Assembly (NCBI GenBank): GCA_003165465.1
Contig: PLUM01000103.1
Span: 19,763-67,157, forward strand
Reading direction: 5' to 3'
DNA from: Acidobacteriota bacterium
GTDB lineage: Bacteria > Acidobacteriota > Terriglobia > Acidiferrales > UBA7541
DNA length: 47,395 nt
Shown: positions 26,983-34,714 of the stretch, piece by piece
Numbering within the stretch: position 1 is the stretch's first letter
Layout of the letters: each line of letters starts with the position of its first letter
Made by a program: the position numbers and the translations under genes
The notes under the pieces: model-generated
Told to the model about the DNA's origin: nothing
The model's database searches: none
What the model saw: the letters and a program-made list of their open reading frames with translations, nothing else

Positions 26983-28035
26983 ATGAAGAAACGAACACTT
27001 TGGATCGCAATTGTCGCTTTTCTCACTGCCGTGGCCGCCGTAAGCGCGCAGCAGGCGCAGCCGCCCGCTCAGCCTCTCGCATCCCCTCAGGCTCCGCAGG
27101 AGGCTAACCCGCAAGCCGCGATCGTCCGCAGCGTCAACCTTGTAGAAGTCCTCTTCAGCGTGGTGAACAAACGCCAAAAGCTCGTCACGGATTTGAATAG
27201 GGAAGATTTCAAGGTGTTCGATGATGGCGTCGAGCAGGAAATTTCCGCGTTCAGCCAGCCCACCGATCTGCCGCTTCGCATCGGCATGGTGCTGGACACG
27301 TCGAACAGCATCCGCGAGCGTTTGAAGTTCGAGCAGGACGCCGCCATCGAGTTCCTGTTCAACGCCCTGCGGCGCGGGAAGGACCAGGCCTTCCTGATGA
27401 CATTTGACGACGGTCCGCAAATCATCAGGGATTTTACGGGCGATACCGGAGATCTTCGCGACACCATCCTGAAGCAGCGCGCCGGCGGCGGCACGTCCCT
27501 GTACGATGCGGTCTACGCGGCCGGCGATCATTTGCTGAACAAATCGCCGCTGCCTCCCGGACTGAATCCGGATGTGCGGCGCGTGCTGGTCGTGATCTCG
27601 GACGGCGACGACAACAGCAGCAATCGCTCGCGCGGCGAGTCCATCGAAATGGCGCAGCGCGCGGGAGTGATCGTCTACGCGATCAGCACGAGCACGGATT
27701 GGATTTCGGCCGAGGACGAAAAAAATCCCTCCAAGCGGATCAATCGAAAATACGAGAAGGGAGAGGGAGACAGGGTCCTCGACCAGCTCGCGGGCGAAAC
27801 CGGAGGCCGCGCGTTTTTCCCCTACAAGGTCGACGATCTGGGCCAGTCGTTCCTCGATATCGGCGACGAACTGCGCCACCAGTACGCGCTGTCGTACAGT
27901 CCCGCGGGCCGCACAGCCGATGGCAAGTATCACACTATTCGGATTCGAACCGATCGCAAGGACGTGATCCTTCGCGCGCGCAAGGGATACTATTCCGTTC
28001 CAGCCGCAGCTCCCGCGAAGAGCGCCACGCCATAG
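26983..28035 (+). CDS. Secreted VWFA-related protein, Acidobacterial type (copy 1)
   Basis: 350 residues from MKKRTLWIAIVAFLTAVAAV, a signal peptide; a longer in-frame reading would lie inside the preceding gene. After a Gln/Pro/Ala-rich linker there is the family opening (VNLVEVLFSVVNKRQKLVTD, then DLNREDFKVFDDGVEQEISAF). A VWA domain follows with an intact MIDAS, DTSNS (105-109), and LVVISDGDDNSS. The C-terminal part (RHQYALSYSP) is typical of the Acidobacterial VWFA-related family. Probably a secreted or periplasmic adhesion/scaffold protein binding a divalent metal; its partner is unknown. It starts five bases after the pseudouridine synthase stop. Two paralogues follow. Confidence 0.9.
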   Translation: MKKRTLWIAIVAFLTAVAAVSAQQAQPPAQPLASPQAPQEANPQAAIVRSVNLVEVLFSVVNKRQKLVTDLNREDFKVFDDGVEQEISAFSQPTDLPLRIGMVLDTSNSIRERLKFEQDAAIEFLFNALRRGKDQAFLMTFDDGPQIIRDFTGDTGDLRDTILKQRAGGGTSLYDAVYAAGDHLLNKSPLPPGLNPDVRRVLVVISDGDDNSSNRSRGESIEMAQRAGVIVYAISTSTDWISAEDEKNPSKRINRKYEKGEGDRVLDQLAGETGGRAFFPYKVDDLGQSFLDIGDELRHQYALSYSPAGRTADGKYHTIRIRTDRKDVILRARKGYYSVPAAAPAKSATP

Positions 28036-28055
28036 CGGCTGTAGCGCGGGTTTTA

Positions 28056-28133
28056 GTGGCACAGGCTTCAGCCTGTGTGGTTTTGATTTTGCGCCGCGCA
28101 AACGAAAACCACACAGGCTGAAGCCTGTGCCAC
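28056..28133. repeat. REP-like inverted pair
   Basis: GTGG head, CACAGGCTTCAGCCTGTG stem, inverse arm and CCAC. A fragment of another type (GTAGCGCGGG) lies just upstream at 28041-28050, suggesting one element landed in or next to an older one. It sits between convergent VWFA-related genes. Confidence 0.88.
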
Positions 28134-28215
28134 TGAAAATCGTTCGTTTGGCTCATTTAACGCAGGAAACAAATCGGCCATGCAAGGATTCTGAAGTTCT
28201 TGAGAGAAATGCCGG

Positions 28216-29145
28216 TTAGTTATTGGGCGCGTAATACCCGCGCCGCGCGAGGGCCGAATACTCCTTGTTCTTCATTTCCACTTTGATCTTGCGGTAGGCT
28301 CCGTCGCGCTTCTTGTTGGTGGGCGAATAGCCGAGCGTATATTGGCTGCGCAATTCTTCCGAGATTTGATCGAAGGCCTGCTCCAGATTTTTTTCGTTGC
28401 GCACGACGATCATCCGCCCGCCAGTTTCGTCCGTGAGTTTTTTAGCGACGACCTGGTCTCCTCCATCGGCGGCAACCAGCAGAACATGGACGACCGTGTC
28501 GGCGCGCTGCGCGGCTTCAATCGCGTCCTGCAAATTCACCTTGCTCCCGTTATCCTCCGCGTCCGTCAGAATCACGAGTGCTCTCCTGCCCGCTGAGTCC
28601 GAGAGCTTGTCGTGGGCGGCAAGATAAACGGCATCGTAAAAATTGGTGCCGAGAGGGCCTCTCTGCGGCAATGGCCCTTGCACGATCCCGCCCCCGCCCG
28701 TATTGATCTCCGCGCGATTGATGGCTCGATTGAGCTTCGCGCGGTCATCCGTGAAATCGGCGAGGAGATCCACATCCAGGTCGAATGACATGATCATGGC
28801 CTCGTCGCCCTTGCGCATCACCCGCCCGAGAAAGCGCGATCCCGCATCTTTCTCCGAGGAAAGCATGTAGGTTTCGCTGCCGCTCGTGTCGATCAGCAGC
28901 CCGAGGGTAATCGGCAGGTCGGAGTCCGCCGAAAAATTAGTGATTTCCTGAAGCTGGCCATCTTCATATATCTGAAAGTCATCTTGTTTTAAGCCGGTGA
29001 CAATCGCCTTGTGCTTGTCGCGCACCGTGGCGAAGAGGTTCACCAGGTTCACCTGCACGCGGATTTGTCCCGGAGGTGCGGCAAACGCCAGGCCTCCCGC
29101 CAGCGAGGCTACGCACAGATAGCAAAGAATGGCTCGAAACCGCAT
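28216..29145 (-). CDS. Secreted VWFA-related protein, Acidobacterial type (copy 2)
   Basis: 309 residues. A signal peptide (about 1-23) precedes the family opening (VNLVNLFATVRDKHKAIVTG, DDFQIYEDGQLQEITNF). The VWA domain has an intact MIDAS DTSGS (86-90) and LVILTDAEDNGSKV. The C terminus has RSQYTLGYSP. The start has AGGAG nine bases upstream. It is transcribed away from copy 3 and toward copy 1, so the three paralogues do not form one operon. Probably an exported metal-dependent binding protein; its ligand is unknown. Confidence 0.9.
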   Translation of the reverse strand: MRFRAILCYLCVASLAGGLAFAAPPGQIRVQVNLVNLFATVRDKHKAIVTGLKQDDFQIYEDGQLQEITNFSADSDLPITLGLLIDTSGSETYMLSSEKDAGSRFLGRVMRKGDEAMIMSFDLDVDLLADFTDDRAKLNRAINRAEINTGGGGIVQGPLPQRGPLGTNFYDAVYLAAHDKLSDSAGRRALVILTDAEDNGSKVNLQDAIEAAQRADTVVHVLLVAADGGDQVVAKKLTDETGGRMIVVRNEKNLEQAFDQISEELRSQYTLGYSPTNKKRDGAYRKIKVEMKNKEYSALARRGYYAPNN

Positions 29146-29264
29146 TGTATAATCTCCTCTGGCTGCGTTGGAGTGTCGAATGCCGCGCCGGAACGTTAGT
29201 TAGGATGCACGATGTAAGATGCAGGATGCGTGGCAGCTCACGCGGAAATAGTGACGGTGCGCCC

Positions 29265-30344
29265 ATGAAAAGTCCACGAAAATTACTGGTTGTGAGCGGT
29301 GCGCTGCTGCTGGCCTTGGCGGCGCTCGTGGCCTTGCGGACGCCGCGGGCATTCGGCCAGGGCGCTGGTCAGGCAGGTCCGCAGCCCGCGCCGGATCCCC
29401 GCGCGCGCATCCGGACGACGGTATCGCTCGTGATCGTGCCCGTGACGGTCAAGGACAGCCGGGGCGAGCTCGTGACCGATCTCCAGCAAAACGACTTCCG
29501 TATTTTCGAGGACGGCATCGAGCAGCCCATTGCCCTGTTCTCGGCCGACGCGTTTCCCTTGTCGGCCGCCATTCTGATTGACGACGACCTGAAGCGCAGC
29601 ACGGCGGAAAAAGTTCAGAAGACGCTGGAGACGCTGGCGGGAGGATTCAGCGCATCGGACGAAGTGTCGCTGTGGCGCTTCGACGAAGTGCCCGAAGCCG
29701 TCTCCGAGGATTTCATCTCGGAGAACGACAAGCTCCTCACGCTGCTTAAGCACATCGACCTCAGCAGTTCGTTTCCCGGAATCGGTTCCTACGCCATGAC
29801 GAACGGCCCGCGCGTCAACACGGCGCAGCCGCCAGGCCCGGCAAAAGTTCCCGCCGAAGCCGCCGGCCACCCCAACACCAAGCACATCGACGACGCGATT
29901 TACGCCGCCGCGGAACAGTTGCAGGGCCGGCCGCGCGAACGGCGAAAAATTATTTTCCTGATCTCCGACGGCCAGAATGCCAAGAACAACACGCACAAGT
30001 ACGGCGAAACTCTCAAGCTGCTGCTCTCCGCCGATATTTCCGTGTACGCCGTTGGCGTCGGCGAAGCGAACATGAATCGAGGCATCACGTTTCTCGGCAA
30101 CAATGTTCTGTCGAAGTACGCCCATTCGACCGGCGGCGATATTTTCTACGGCGGCATGAGCCGGGAAAATCTCGAAGGGTTGTACGCGCGCGTTTCCGAG
30201 CAGGCGCGCAATCAGTACACCATCGCCTATTCCGGCGCGCACACCGACCGCTCGCAGCCCTATCACGCGATCGAAGTCCGCGTGAGGCGCCCCGGCCTCT
30301 CCTTGCTCACGCGCGACGGCTATTATCTCAGCGCCACGCCATAA
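29265..30344 (+). CDS. Secreted VWFA-related protein with degenerate MIDAS (copy 3)
   Basis: 359 residues from the ATG at 29265, which opens a signal peptide (core LLVVSGALLLALAALVAL). The family opening is present (VSLVIVPVTVKDSRGELVTD, NDFRIFEDGIEQPIALF). At the MIDAS position the paralogues' D-T-S-x-S is replaced by DDDLK (106-110): both serines are gone, and Asp and Lys take their place. The later IIFLISDGQNAKNN strand and the C-terminal RNQYTIAYSGAH are kept. The ribosome-binding site is weak, and repetitive GATG-rich sequence precedes the start (29203-29230). Metal binding is probably lost or altered, so a structural role is more likely. Confidence 0.87.
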   Translation: MKSPRKLLVVSGALLLALAALVALRTPRAFGQGAGQAGPQPAPDPRARIRTTVSLVIVPVTVKDSRGELVTDLQQNDFRIFEDGIEQPIALFSADAFPLSAAILIDDDLKRSTAEKVQKTLETLAGGFSASDEVSLWRFDEVPEAVSEDFISENDKLLTLLKHIDLSSSFPGIGSYAMTNGPRVNTAQPPGPAKVPAEAAGHPNTKHIDDAIYAAAEQLQGRPRERRKIIFLISDGQNAKNNTHKYGETLKLLLSADISVYAVGVGEANMNRGITFLGNNVLSKYAHSTGGDIFYGGMSRENLEGLYARVSEQARNQYTIAYSGAHTDRSQPYHAIEVRVRRPGLSLLTRDGYYLSATP

Positions 30345-30413
30345 TCTGATTCTCACACCAATCCCGACAGGCGCGGCGTTCTTCGCGTCACTTTCTCGGG
30401 TAACAAGGTTTTA

Positions 30414-30490
30414 GTAGCGCCGGCGTCCCGCCGGCAGGTGTTGTAATCTCCACGCATCGCAAAAAACTGCCGGCGAGACGCCGGCGCTAC
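30414..30490. repeat. REP-like inverted pair, CCGGCG type
   Basis: GTAG head followed by CGCCGGCGTCCCGCCGGC. The inverse arm (GCCGGCGAGACGCCGGCG) ends in CTAC. The same type recurs at 39095-39170. It shares only the head with the more common CACAGG type. Confidence 0.85.
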
Positions 30491-30603
30491 TGCACAACGC
30501 TCATTTTTACATTGTTCGCCAATTGCGTTTTGCCAGGAAGTTCACTCGAAAAATATTTTCCCAAAGCGAATCGTTTTTCATTTCGCGCTTCTGGAATTTC
30601 TTC

Positions 30604-30632
30604 TTGACTTCCGCGCCGCACCCTCGTAAAAA
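30604..30632 (+). promoter_or_regulatory. Sigma-70-type promoter for a candidate small RNA
   Basis: TTGACT (30604-30609), a 17-base spacer and TAAAAA (30627-30632). It is the best -35/-10 pair in the gene-free stretch 30345-31033, and a terminator follows about 105 bases downstream on the same strand with no convincing gene between them. Confidence 0.55.
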
Positions 30633-30638
30633 AGCGTT

Positions 30639-30763
30639 AGTGAGTCTTCGATCGGATGGCTCACGGCTCCGAGGGGAGAATGGTTCACGGAGCGAATGCG
30701 CGAATCGGCCACATCGAGAAAATGTTTTCAGAAGGGGCGGTCACCTCGGTGGCCGCCTTTTTT
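30639..30763 (+). ncRNA. Candidate small RNA of about 125 nt
   Basis: The boundaries are inferred from the promoter at 30604-30632 and the terminator ending at 30763. The predicted transcript can form a hairpin from GTGAGT/GCTCAC, then a second from GCTCCG/CGGAGC (30665-30670 and 30688-30693) whose loop is purine-rich (AGGGGAGAATGG), then the terminator stem. I do not recognise an Rfam family. The neighbours are on the other strand or far away, so this is not an evident leader of a gene. A 31-codon ORF could start at the ATG in the second loop, but it would run through the terminator, so I favour a noncoding RNA. Confidence 0.5.
30736..30763 (+). terminator. Intrinsic terminator
   Basis: A nine-pair stem (GGCGGTCAC / GTGGCCGCC, one G-T pair) with a four-base CTCG loop is followed immediately by six T residues (30758-30763). 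It is the strongest plus-strand terminator seen in the window. Confidence 0.82.
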
Positions 30764-30807
30764 GTTGCCCGTTAGCCCGCATGCTTCAGCGAAGTGAGCG
30801 GTTTTTA

Positions 30808-30886
30808 GTGGCACAGGCTTCCGCCTGTGTGGGTTTGATTTGTGGCCGGCTAAAATGAAAAGAACACAGGCTGAAGCCTGTGCCAC
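30808..30886. repeat. REP-like inverted pair
   Basis: GTGG head, a CACAGGCTTCCGCCTGTG stem with one changed loop base, then the inverse CACAGGCTGAAGCCTGTG and CCAC. It lies between the candidate small RNA and the end of the minus-strand helicase gene. Confidence 0.87.
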
Positions 30887-31033
30887 TAAAAACCATTCAT
30901 TCCCAGAACCGCAATGGGTCGCAATCCACTGTCTTTCGGAAATAAATTATTTCATTGCTTGCGAGAAATGCGGATGCATCGCGCGCGACATTATTTTCAG
31001 GTGTGATGGCTGGAAGTGGTCCGGACGGGAGCG

Positions 31034-34024
31034 CTACTCTTCGCCCGAGGAGCTGGCCGCCGCGCCCTGTTCGCGCGCGGGGCAGATGGATTCGTAATCG
31101 CAGAACCTGCATAAGAAGCCGGGCTTCGCGGGAAAGTCTCCGGCGCGAATATCGGTGGCGGCTTCCTGAATTTCCGCGCGCACTTTCTTCAGCTGCTTGT
31201 CGTCGCGCGTCGCGGTCACGCGCTGATTCGTCTGCAGAAAATGTAGCGTAAGCCTCGTGGGATTCCAGTCGAACACTTCGCGGGCCGCGAGCGCGTACGC
31301 GCTCAGTTGCACGTCTTTCTTCGCCTTCTCCTCGTTGCGCGGCCTGCCCGTCTTGTAGTCGACAATTTCCTCTTCGTCCGTGCCGATCTTGTTGACCTGA
31401 TCCATTCGCCCGGTGAGGACGACGTTGTTTTCCATCGGCAGCTCGAAAACTTTTTCCTGCGCCAGTACCGTGGGCGGTGCGGCCAGCGTGCTGGCATGGA
31501 ACGCGCGCAGTTGCGCCACGCCATCCTTCTTGTATTCCTGTTCCTGATAGGCGTCCTCGAATCCGGACGAGGTCCATTCCAGCTCGAATTTCCGTTCCAC
31601 TTCCTCGAACGGAAGCGTGCGCCCCCCGGCCAGTTCGCCGATAAAATATTTGATCGTGTTGTGCATCACGCTGCCAAAGCTCATGGCCGCGGCGGGCCCG
31701 CCGCGAAGTTTCCACGCATGATTGAAAAGATATTTCTGCGGGCACGATTCGAGCGTGCCGATCGCCGATGGGCTGATCTGCAGCGGCTCGGGCACGGGCG
31801 GGCGATAGGTCGTGGCCCACTCGCCGATTCTCGAACCGATCCGCGCGTGTGGCTGCACCTCGAACAGAACCGGTTCCGCTTCAGCCGGAGCGGGCACGGC
31901 GGCAGCTGGCGTCGTCGGCGCAAGCTGCTCGATGTCGCGGCGCTTGATCTGCGCTTCCATCAGGATGTCGTCCAGAAACGGCGAGGGCTTCGAGCGCTTG
32001 TTCTCGACCGTGTTGAGCGTGAGCCGGTGCCGCGCGCGCGTCACGGCCACGTAAAACAGGCGGCGCTCTTCCTGGATATGAAAGCCGGTCTGCGGCTGCT
32101 CTTCCTTCATCAATTCCGAGGGGAATTCGAGCACGCGCGGTTTTTCTCCCGCCGGAAATCCGCGCTGCACGAGCCGCAGGACGTAGACGTGGTCGAACTC
32201 AAGGCCCTTCGCCGCGTGCACGGTCATCAGCTGCACGGCGTCGCCAGATTCCTGATCGAGGTTGATCGATCCGCCGGCCTGCTCGAAATAATCCAGGTAC
32301 TCGACAAATTCCCTGAGGCGCTGTGTCTCGCTCTTGGGCTGCCATTCGCGGACGAATTGCGCGAGCCGGTCGAAATATTTCCGGTCTTCGGCCGCGACCG
32401 CCGAACCGATCTCCAATCCCTCGGCGAGTTCGTCGAATACTTCCGTCGCCGTCAGCTGCCGGACTTTCTTCCGAAGCTCCGCAATCATTTCGGCCAGCGC
32501 CTCCAGATTGCGTTCGCCGCCGGAAAAGGGAGGCTCGCCTTTCGCGCCCTGCATGGTGTCCCACAGGGACGCGCCCCTGTTTTTCGCGGTTCGTTCGATG
32601 AGTCGCACGAGGTCGGCCGGTTCAAGCCCCCACGCCGGCATTGCCAGCACACGCGCGCAGGCGACGTCATCCCCGGGGTGATCGATGAGCCGCAGATACG
32701 CGATCAGATCCCGCACGAGGCGATGCGAAAGGATCGAGAGATTTTTGATCACAAACGGAATCTTGCGCGCCTTGAGCGCATCGACCAGCTTGTCGCGATG
32801 CGAGTGGCCGCGATAGAGCACGGCAAACGTCCGCCACTTGGCTCCCGCGCGATGCAGCCGTTCGACTTCGTTCGCGACCCACTGCGCCTCGGCGTCGCTT
32901 GTCGCGTGCGTCACGATCCGCACCTTTTCTCCATCGTCGCGCACGGCCTTCAGCGGGTACTCGGGAATGTTGGTTGGTTTTTCGTTGTGGCGGATGGCCT
33001 GCCCCGCGACGCGCAGGATTCGCCCGGCGGAGCGGTAGTTCAGCGTAAGAGGACGCAAGAGGTCCGCATGCCTCGCACTGGGGCCGGTAGCGAAGCGGTT
33101 CAGGAAAATCGTGAAGCTGCCGAACGACGCCCCGCGAAAACGGTAAATCGCCTGCCGGTGATCGCCGACCACCACCAGGTTGGGCCGCTCGCCGCCCAGC
33201 AGCCACAGCAATTCGAGTTGCGCGATGTTCGTGTCCTGAAATTCGTCGACGAGGATGTGCCGGTAACGCGCGCGCAGCGATTCGCGCAACGCTTCGTTCG
33301 AGCGGAGGTGAAGCACCGCATCCATGATCTGCGTTCCGAACGTGAGCAGCTTGCGCTCGCGCAGCAGAAGATCGCTCGCGCGGTAGGCTCGCGCGATTTC
33401 CTGTATCCTGGCGACTTCCTCGTCGCGGATGCGCCGCTCGTCCTCGGGCATCGCGCCACGCACGCGCTGAAACTCTTCCGTTTGCTTCGTGGCGTATCTT
33501 TGGTAGTCGTCCGGCGTGACCAGTTCGTCTTGGCAGCGCGAGAAAAATTCCACGAAGTCGCCCAGAAATTGTCCCGGCTCGGCCAGCCGCCGGTAGTGCT
33601 CCAGTTGCAGCAGCGGCAGGTTGCGGCGCAGCAGGATCCAGTGGTCGATCTTGTCGATGGGCTTGAGGTCCGGATCGATTTCCTGAAGGAGCGTGTTGCA
33701 GAAGGAATGAAACGTCGTGAGCGTGACGGCCGCGGCGCGATCCGTGTCCGATTCTCCGCGATCTCGTGCGGCTGCAACTACCCGGTGCTTCATTTCCGCC
33801 GCTGCTTTGTCCGTGAACGTCAGACCCAGGATTTCCTTGCCCGTAAGTTCGGGTTGGGTGTCGAGCAGATGGCGGATGCGTTCGGTGATGACGCGCGTCT
33901 TGCCCGTGCCCGCGCCCGCCACCACCACGAGCGGGCCCTCGTCGTGAAGCACGGCGGCGCGCTGCTCGGGGTTGAGTTGAATGCCCGGCGCCGGAGCGCC
34001 AGCATGTTCAAACAGGTCGGCCAT
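31034..34024 (-). CDS. UvrD-type helicase fused to an Fe-S PD-(D/E)XK nuclease
   Basis: 996 residues. The superfamily-1 helicase part has Walker A GAGTGKT (37-43), a DEFQDT Walker B, GDHRQAIYRFRGA and VMTVHAAKGLEFDHVYV-type motifs. From about residue 730 a RecB/Cas4-like nuclease domain follows. It has a first cysteine in ESCPQKYLFNHAW, catalytic GRMDQVNK and EEIVDYKTGRP, and a C-terminal cysteine trio (CRFCDYESICP). The four cysteines fit a 4Fe-4S cluster like that of AddB/Cas4 nucleases. This points to a single-chain DNA end-processing enzyme, related to AddA/RecB-type proteins, acting in recombination and repair. No AddB/RecC partner is adjacent. The start ATG follows a REP-rich region. 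Confidence 0.9.
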   Translation of the reverse strand: MADLFEHAGAPAPGIQLNPEQRAAVLHDEGPLVVVAGAGTGKTRVITERIRHLLDTQPELTGKEILGLTFTDKAAAEMKHRVVAAARDRGESDTDRAAAVTLTTFHSFCNTLLQEIDPDLKPIDKIDHWILLRRNLPLLQLEHYRRLAEPGQFLGDFVEFFSRCQDELVTPDDYQRYATKQTEEFQRVRGAMPEDERRIRDEEVARIQEIARAYRASDLLLRERKLLTFGTQIMDAVLHLRSNEALRESLRARYRHILVDEFQDTNIAQLELLWLLGGERPNLVVVGDHRQAIYRFRGASFGSFTIFLNRFATGPSARHADLLRPLTLNYRSAGRILRVAGQAIRHNEKPTNIPEYPLKAVRDDGEKVRIVTHATSDAEAQWVANEVERLHRAGAKWRTFAVLYRGHSHRDKLVDALKARKIPFVIKNLSILSHRLVRDLIAYLRLIDHPGDDVACARVLAMPAWGLEPADLVRLIERTAKNRGASLWDTMQGAKGEPPFSGGERNLEALAEMIAELRKKVRQLTATEVFDELAEGLEIGSAVAAEDRKYFDRLAQFVREWQPKSETQRLREFVEYLDYFEQAGGSINLDQESGDAVQLMTVHAAKGLEFDHVYVLRLVQRGFPAGEKPRVLEFPSELMKEEQPQTGFHIQEERRLFYVAVTRARHRLTLNTVENKRSKPSPFLDDILMEAQIKRRDIEQLAPTTPAAAVPAPAEAEPVLFEVQPHARIGSRIGEWATTYRPPVPEPLQISPSAIGTLESCPQKYLFNHAWKLRGGPAAAMSFGSVMHNTIKYFIGELAGGRTLPFEEVERKFELEWTSSGFEDAYQEQEYKKDGVAQLRAFHASTLAAPPTVLAQEKVFELPMENNVVLTGRMDQVNKIGTDEEEIVDYKTGRPRNEEKAKKDVQLSAYALAAREVFDWNPTRLTLHFLQTNQRVTATRDDKQLKKVRAEIQEAATDIRAGDFPAKPGFLCRFCDYESICPAREQGAAASSSGEE

Positions 34025-34048
34025 TGCGAATCATCCTGGTCAATAACA

Positions 34049-34265
34049 GTAGCACAGCCGTTTCAGTAGCGCGGCCCGGCATGGCGGGTGCCGCGCCACC
34101 ACAGATAAAGGAGAATGCCGGGCCAGCCATGAGCGCTTGTGTAGCAACTGGCAAATCTTTGTAGGGCACGGCTTCAACCGTGCCGTAAAGTGTGCAATAT
34201 CAATACGGCTTTAGCCACTGGCCGGCTTGAAATCGAGTTGCCGCGCAGGCTGAAGCCCATGCCAC
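34049..34265. repeat. Decayed composite REP-like array
   Basis: Several elements lie in a row. GTAG heads occur at 34049, 34066 and 34141. A GC-rich palindrome spans 34066-34101. Then come GGCACGGCTTCAACCGTGCC and ACGGCTTTAGCCACTGGC in the same order as at 1088-1150, and a worn CGCAGGCTGAAGCCCATG arm ends with CCAC at 34265. Point changes break the stems, so this looks older than the other copies. Confidence 0.7.
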
Positions 34266-34301
34266 GAAAGCCGAAGCCCTGGCCGGATTTTGCCGCGTTA
34301 T

Positions 34302-34331
34302 TTTAAATATACATATAAGTTGCATTATAAT
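34302..34331 (+). promoter_or_regulatory. AT-rich promoter candidate for the small protein gene
   Basis: TTTAAA (34302-34307), an 18-base spacer and a consensus TATAAT (34326-34331). It lies in a sharply AT-rich patch (about 34290-34350) within otherwise GC-rich DNA, about 90 bases before the start codon at 34419. Confidence 0.5.
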
Positions 34332-34339
34332 GTGCTTGT

Positions 34340-34418
34340 GGTAACATATGCGGACCCGAGCTTGGGAAACCCGGTCTGGGATGCGCTCAGGCCGGATTAG
34401 GCGACGGAGGGGGGCTAC
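34340..34418 (+). other. Possibly structured 5' leader of the small protein gene
   Basis: The leader contains nested complementary segments: CCC/GGG around GAGCTT, and CCGGTC pairing with GGCCGG across a 13-base loop. It ends in a strong GGAGGGGGG ribosome-binding site. I do not recognise a known riboswitch. Confidence 0.3.
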
Positions 34419-34628
34419 GTGTCTCATCGACTTCATTCTAGCGCGGCGGAAATAACTCCGATCGAGCGCATCTTCAAAAAAGTCATGCGCCGGGAAATGA
34501 CCGCCGAGGAAAGAAAGTTATTTCACCTGAATGGGAACGGCGCGGGGAACCCAGGAAAAAATAGGGTCGCCACCGAGCTGTACCGGAAAACGAACACGCA
34601 AGACGTCCGGCAAGCGGCGCCAAATTGA
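34419..34628 (+). CDS. Small basic protein of unknown function (GTG start)
   Basis: 69 residues. A GTG start lies six bases after a very strong GGAGGGGGG Shine-Dalgarno site, and a consensus -10 box sits upstream, so the frame looks expressed. The N-terminal half is predicted helical and charged (PIERIFKKVMRREMTAEERKL); the C-terminal half is polar (Asn/Gly/Arg/Lys) and probably disordered. There is no signal peptide or membrane segment, and I recognise no family. It stands alone ahead of the thiolase gene, 86 bases away, which has its own ribosome-binding site. A small regulatory or nucleic-acid-binding protein is possible but unproven. Confidence 0.6.
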   Translation: MSHRLHSSAAEITPIERIFKKVMRREMTAEERKLFHLNGNGAGNPGKNRVATELYRKTNTQDVRQAAPN

Positions 34629-34714
34629 CCCGCCCGTAACCGTCTTCTATACTGATCCTCGACCACGCCGCACTTTCGCGGCGCCCGCGTCCCCGCATTT
34701 CCAGGAGAACCGCC

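Noticed and set aside
30686..30777. A 31-codon ORF inside the small RNA candidate
   Set aside because: It would have to be translated through the terminator stem and T run, and its purine-rich upstream sequence is too close to the ATG. A noncoding RNA is the simpler reading.
31307..34069. A 920-codon open frame on the plus strand opposite the helicase gene
   Set aside because: It is a mirror of a GC-rich gene. The translation is rich in Arg/His/Val/Phe with no domain I recognise, while the minus frame has complete helicase and nuclease motifs.
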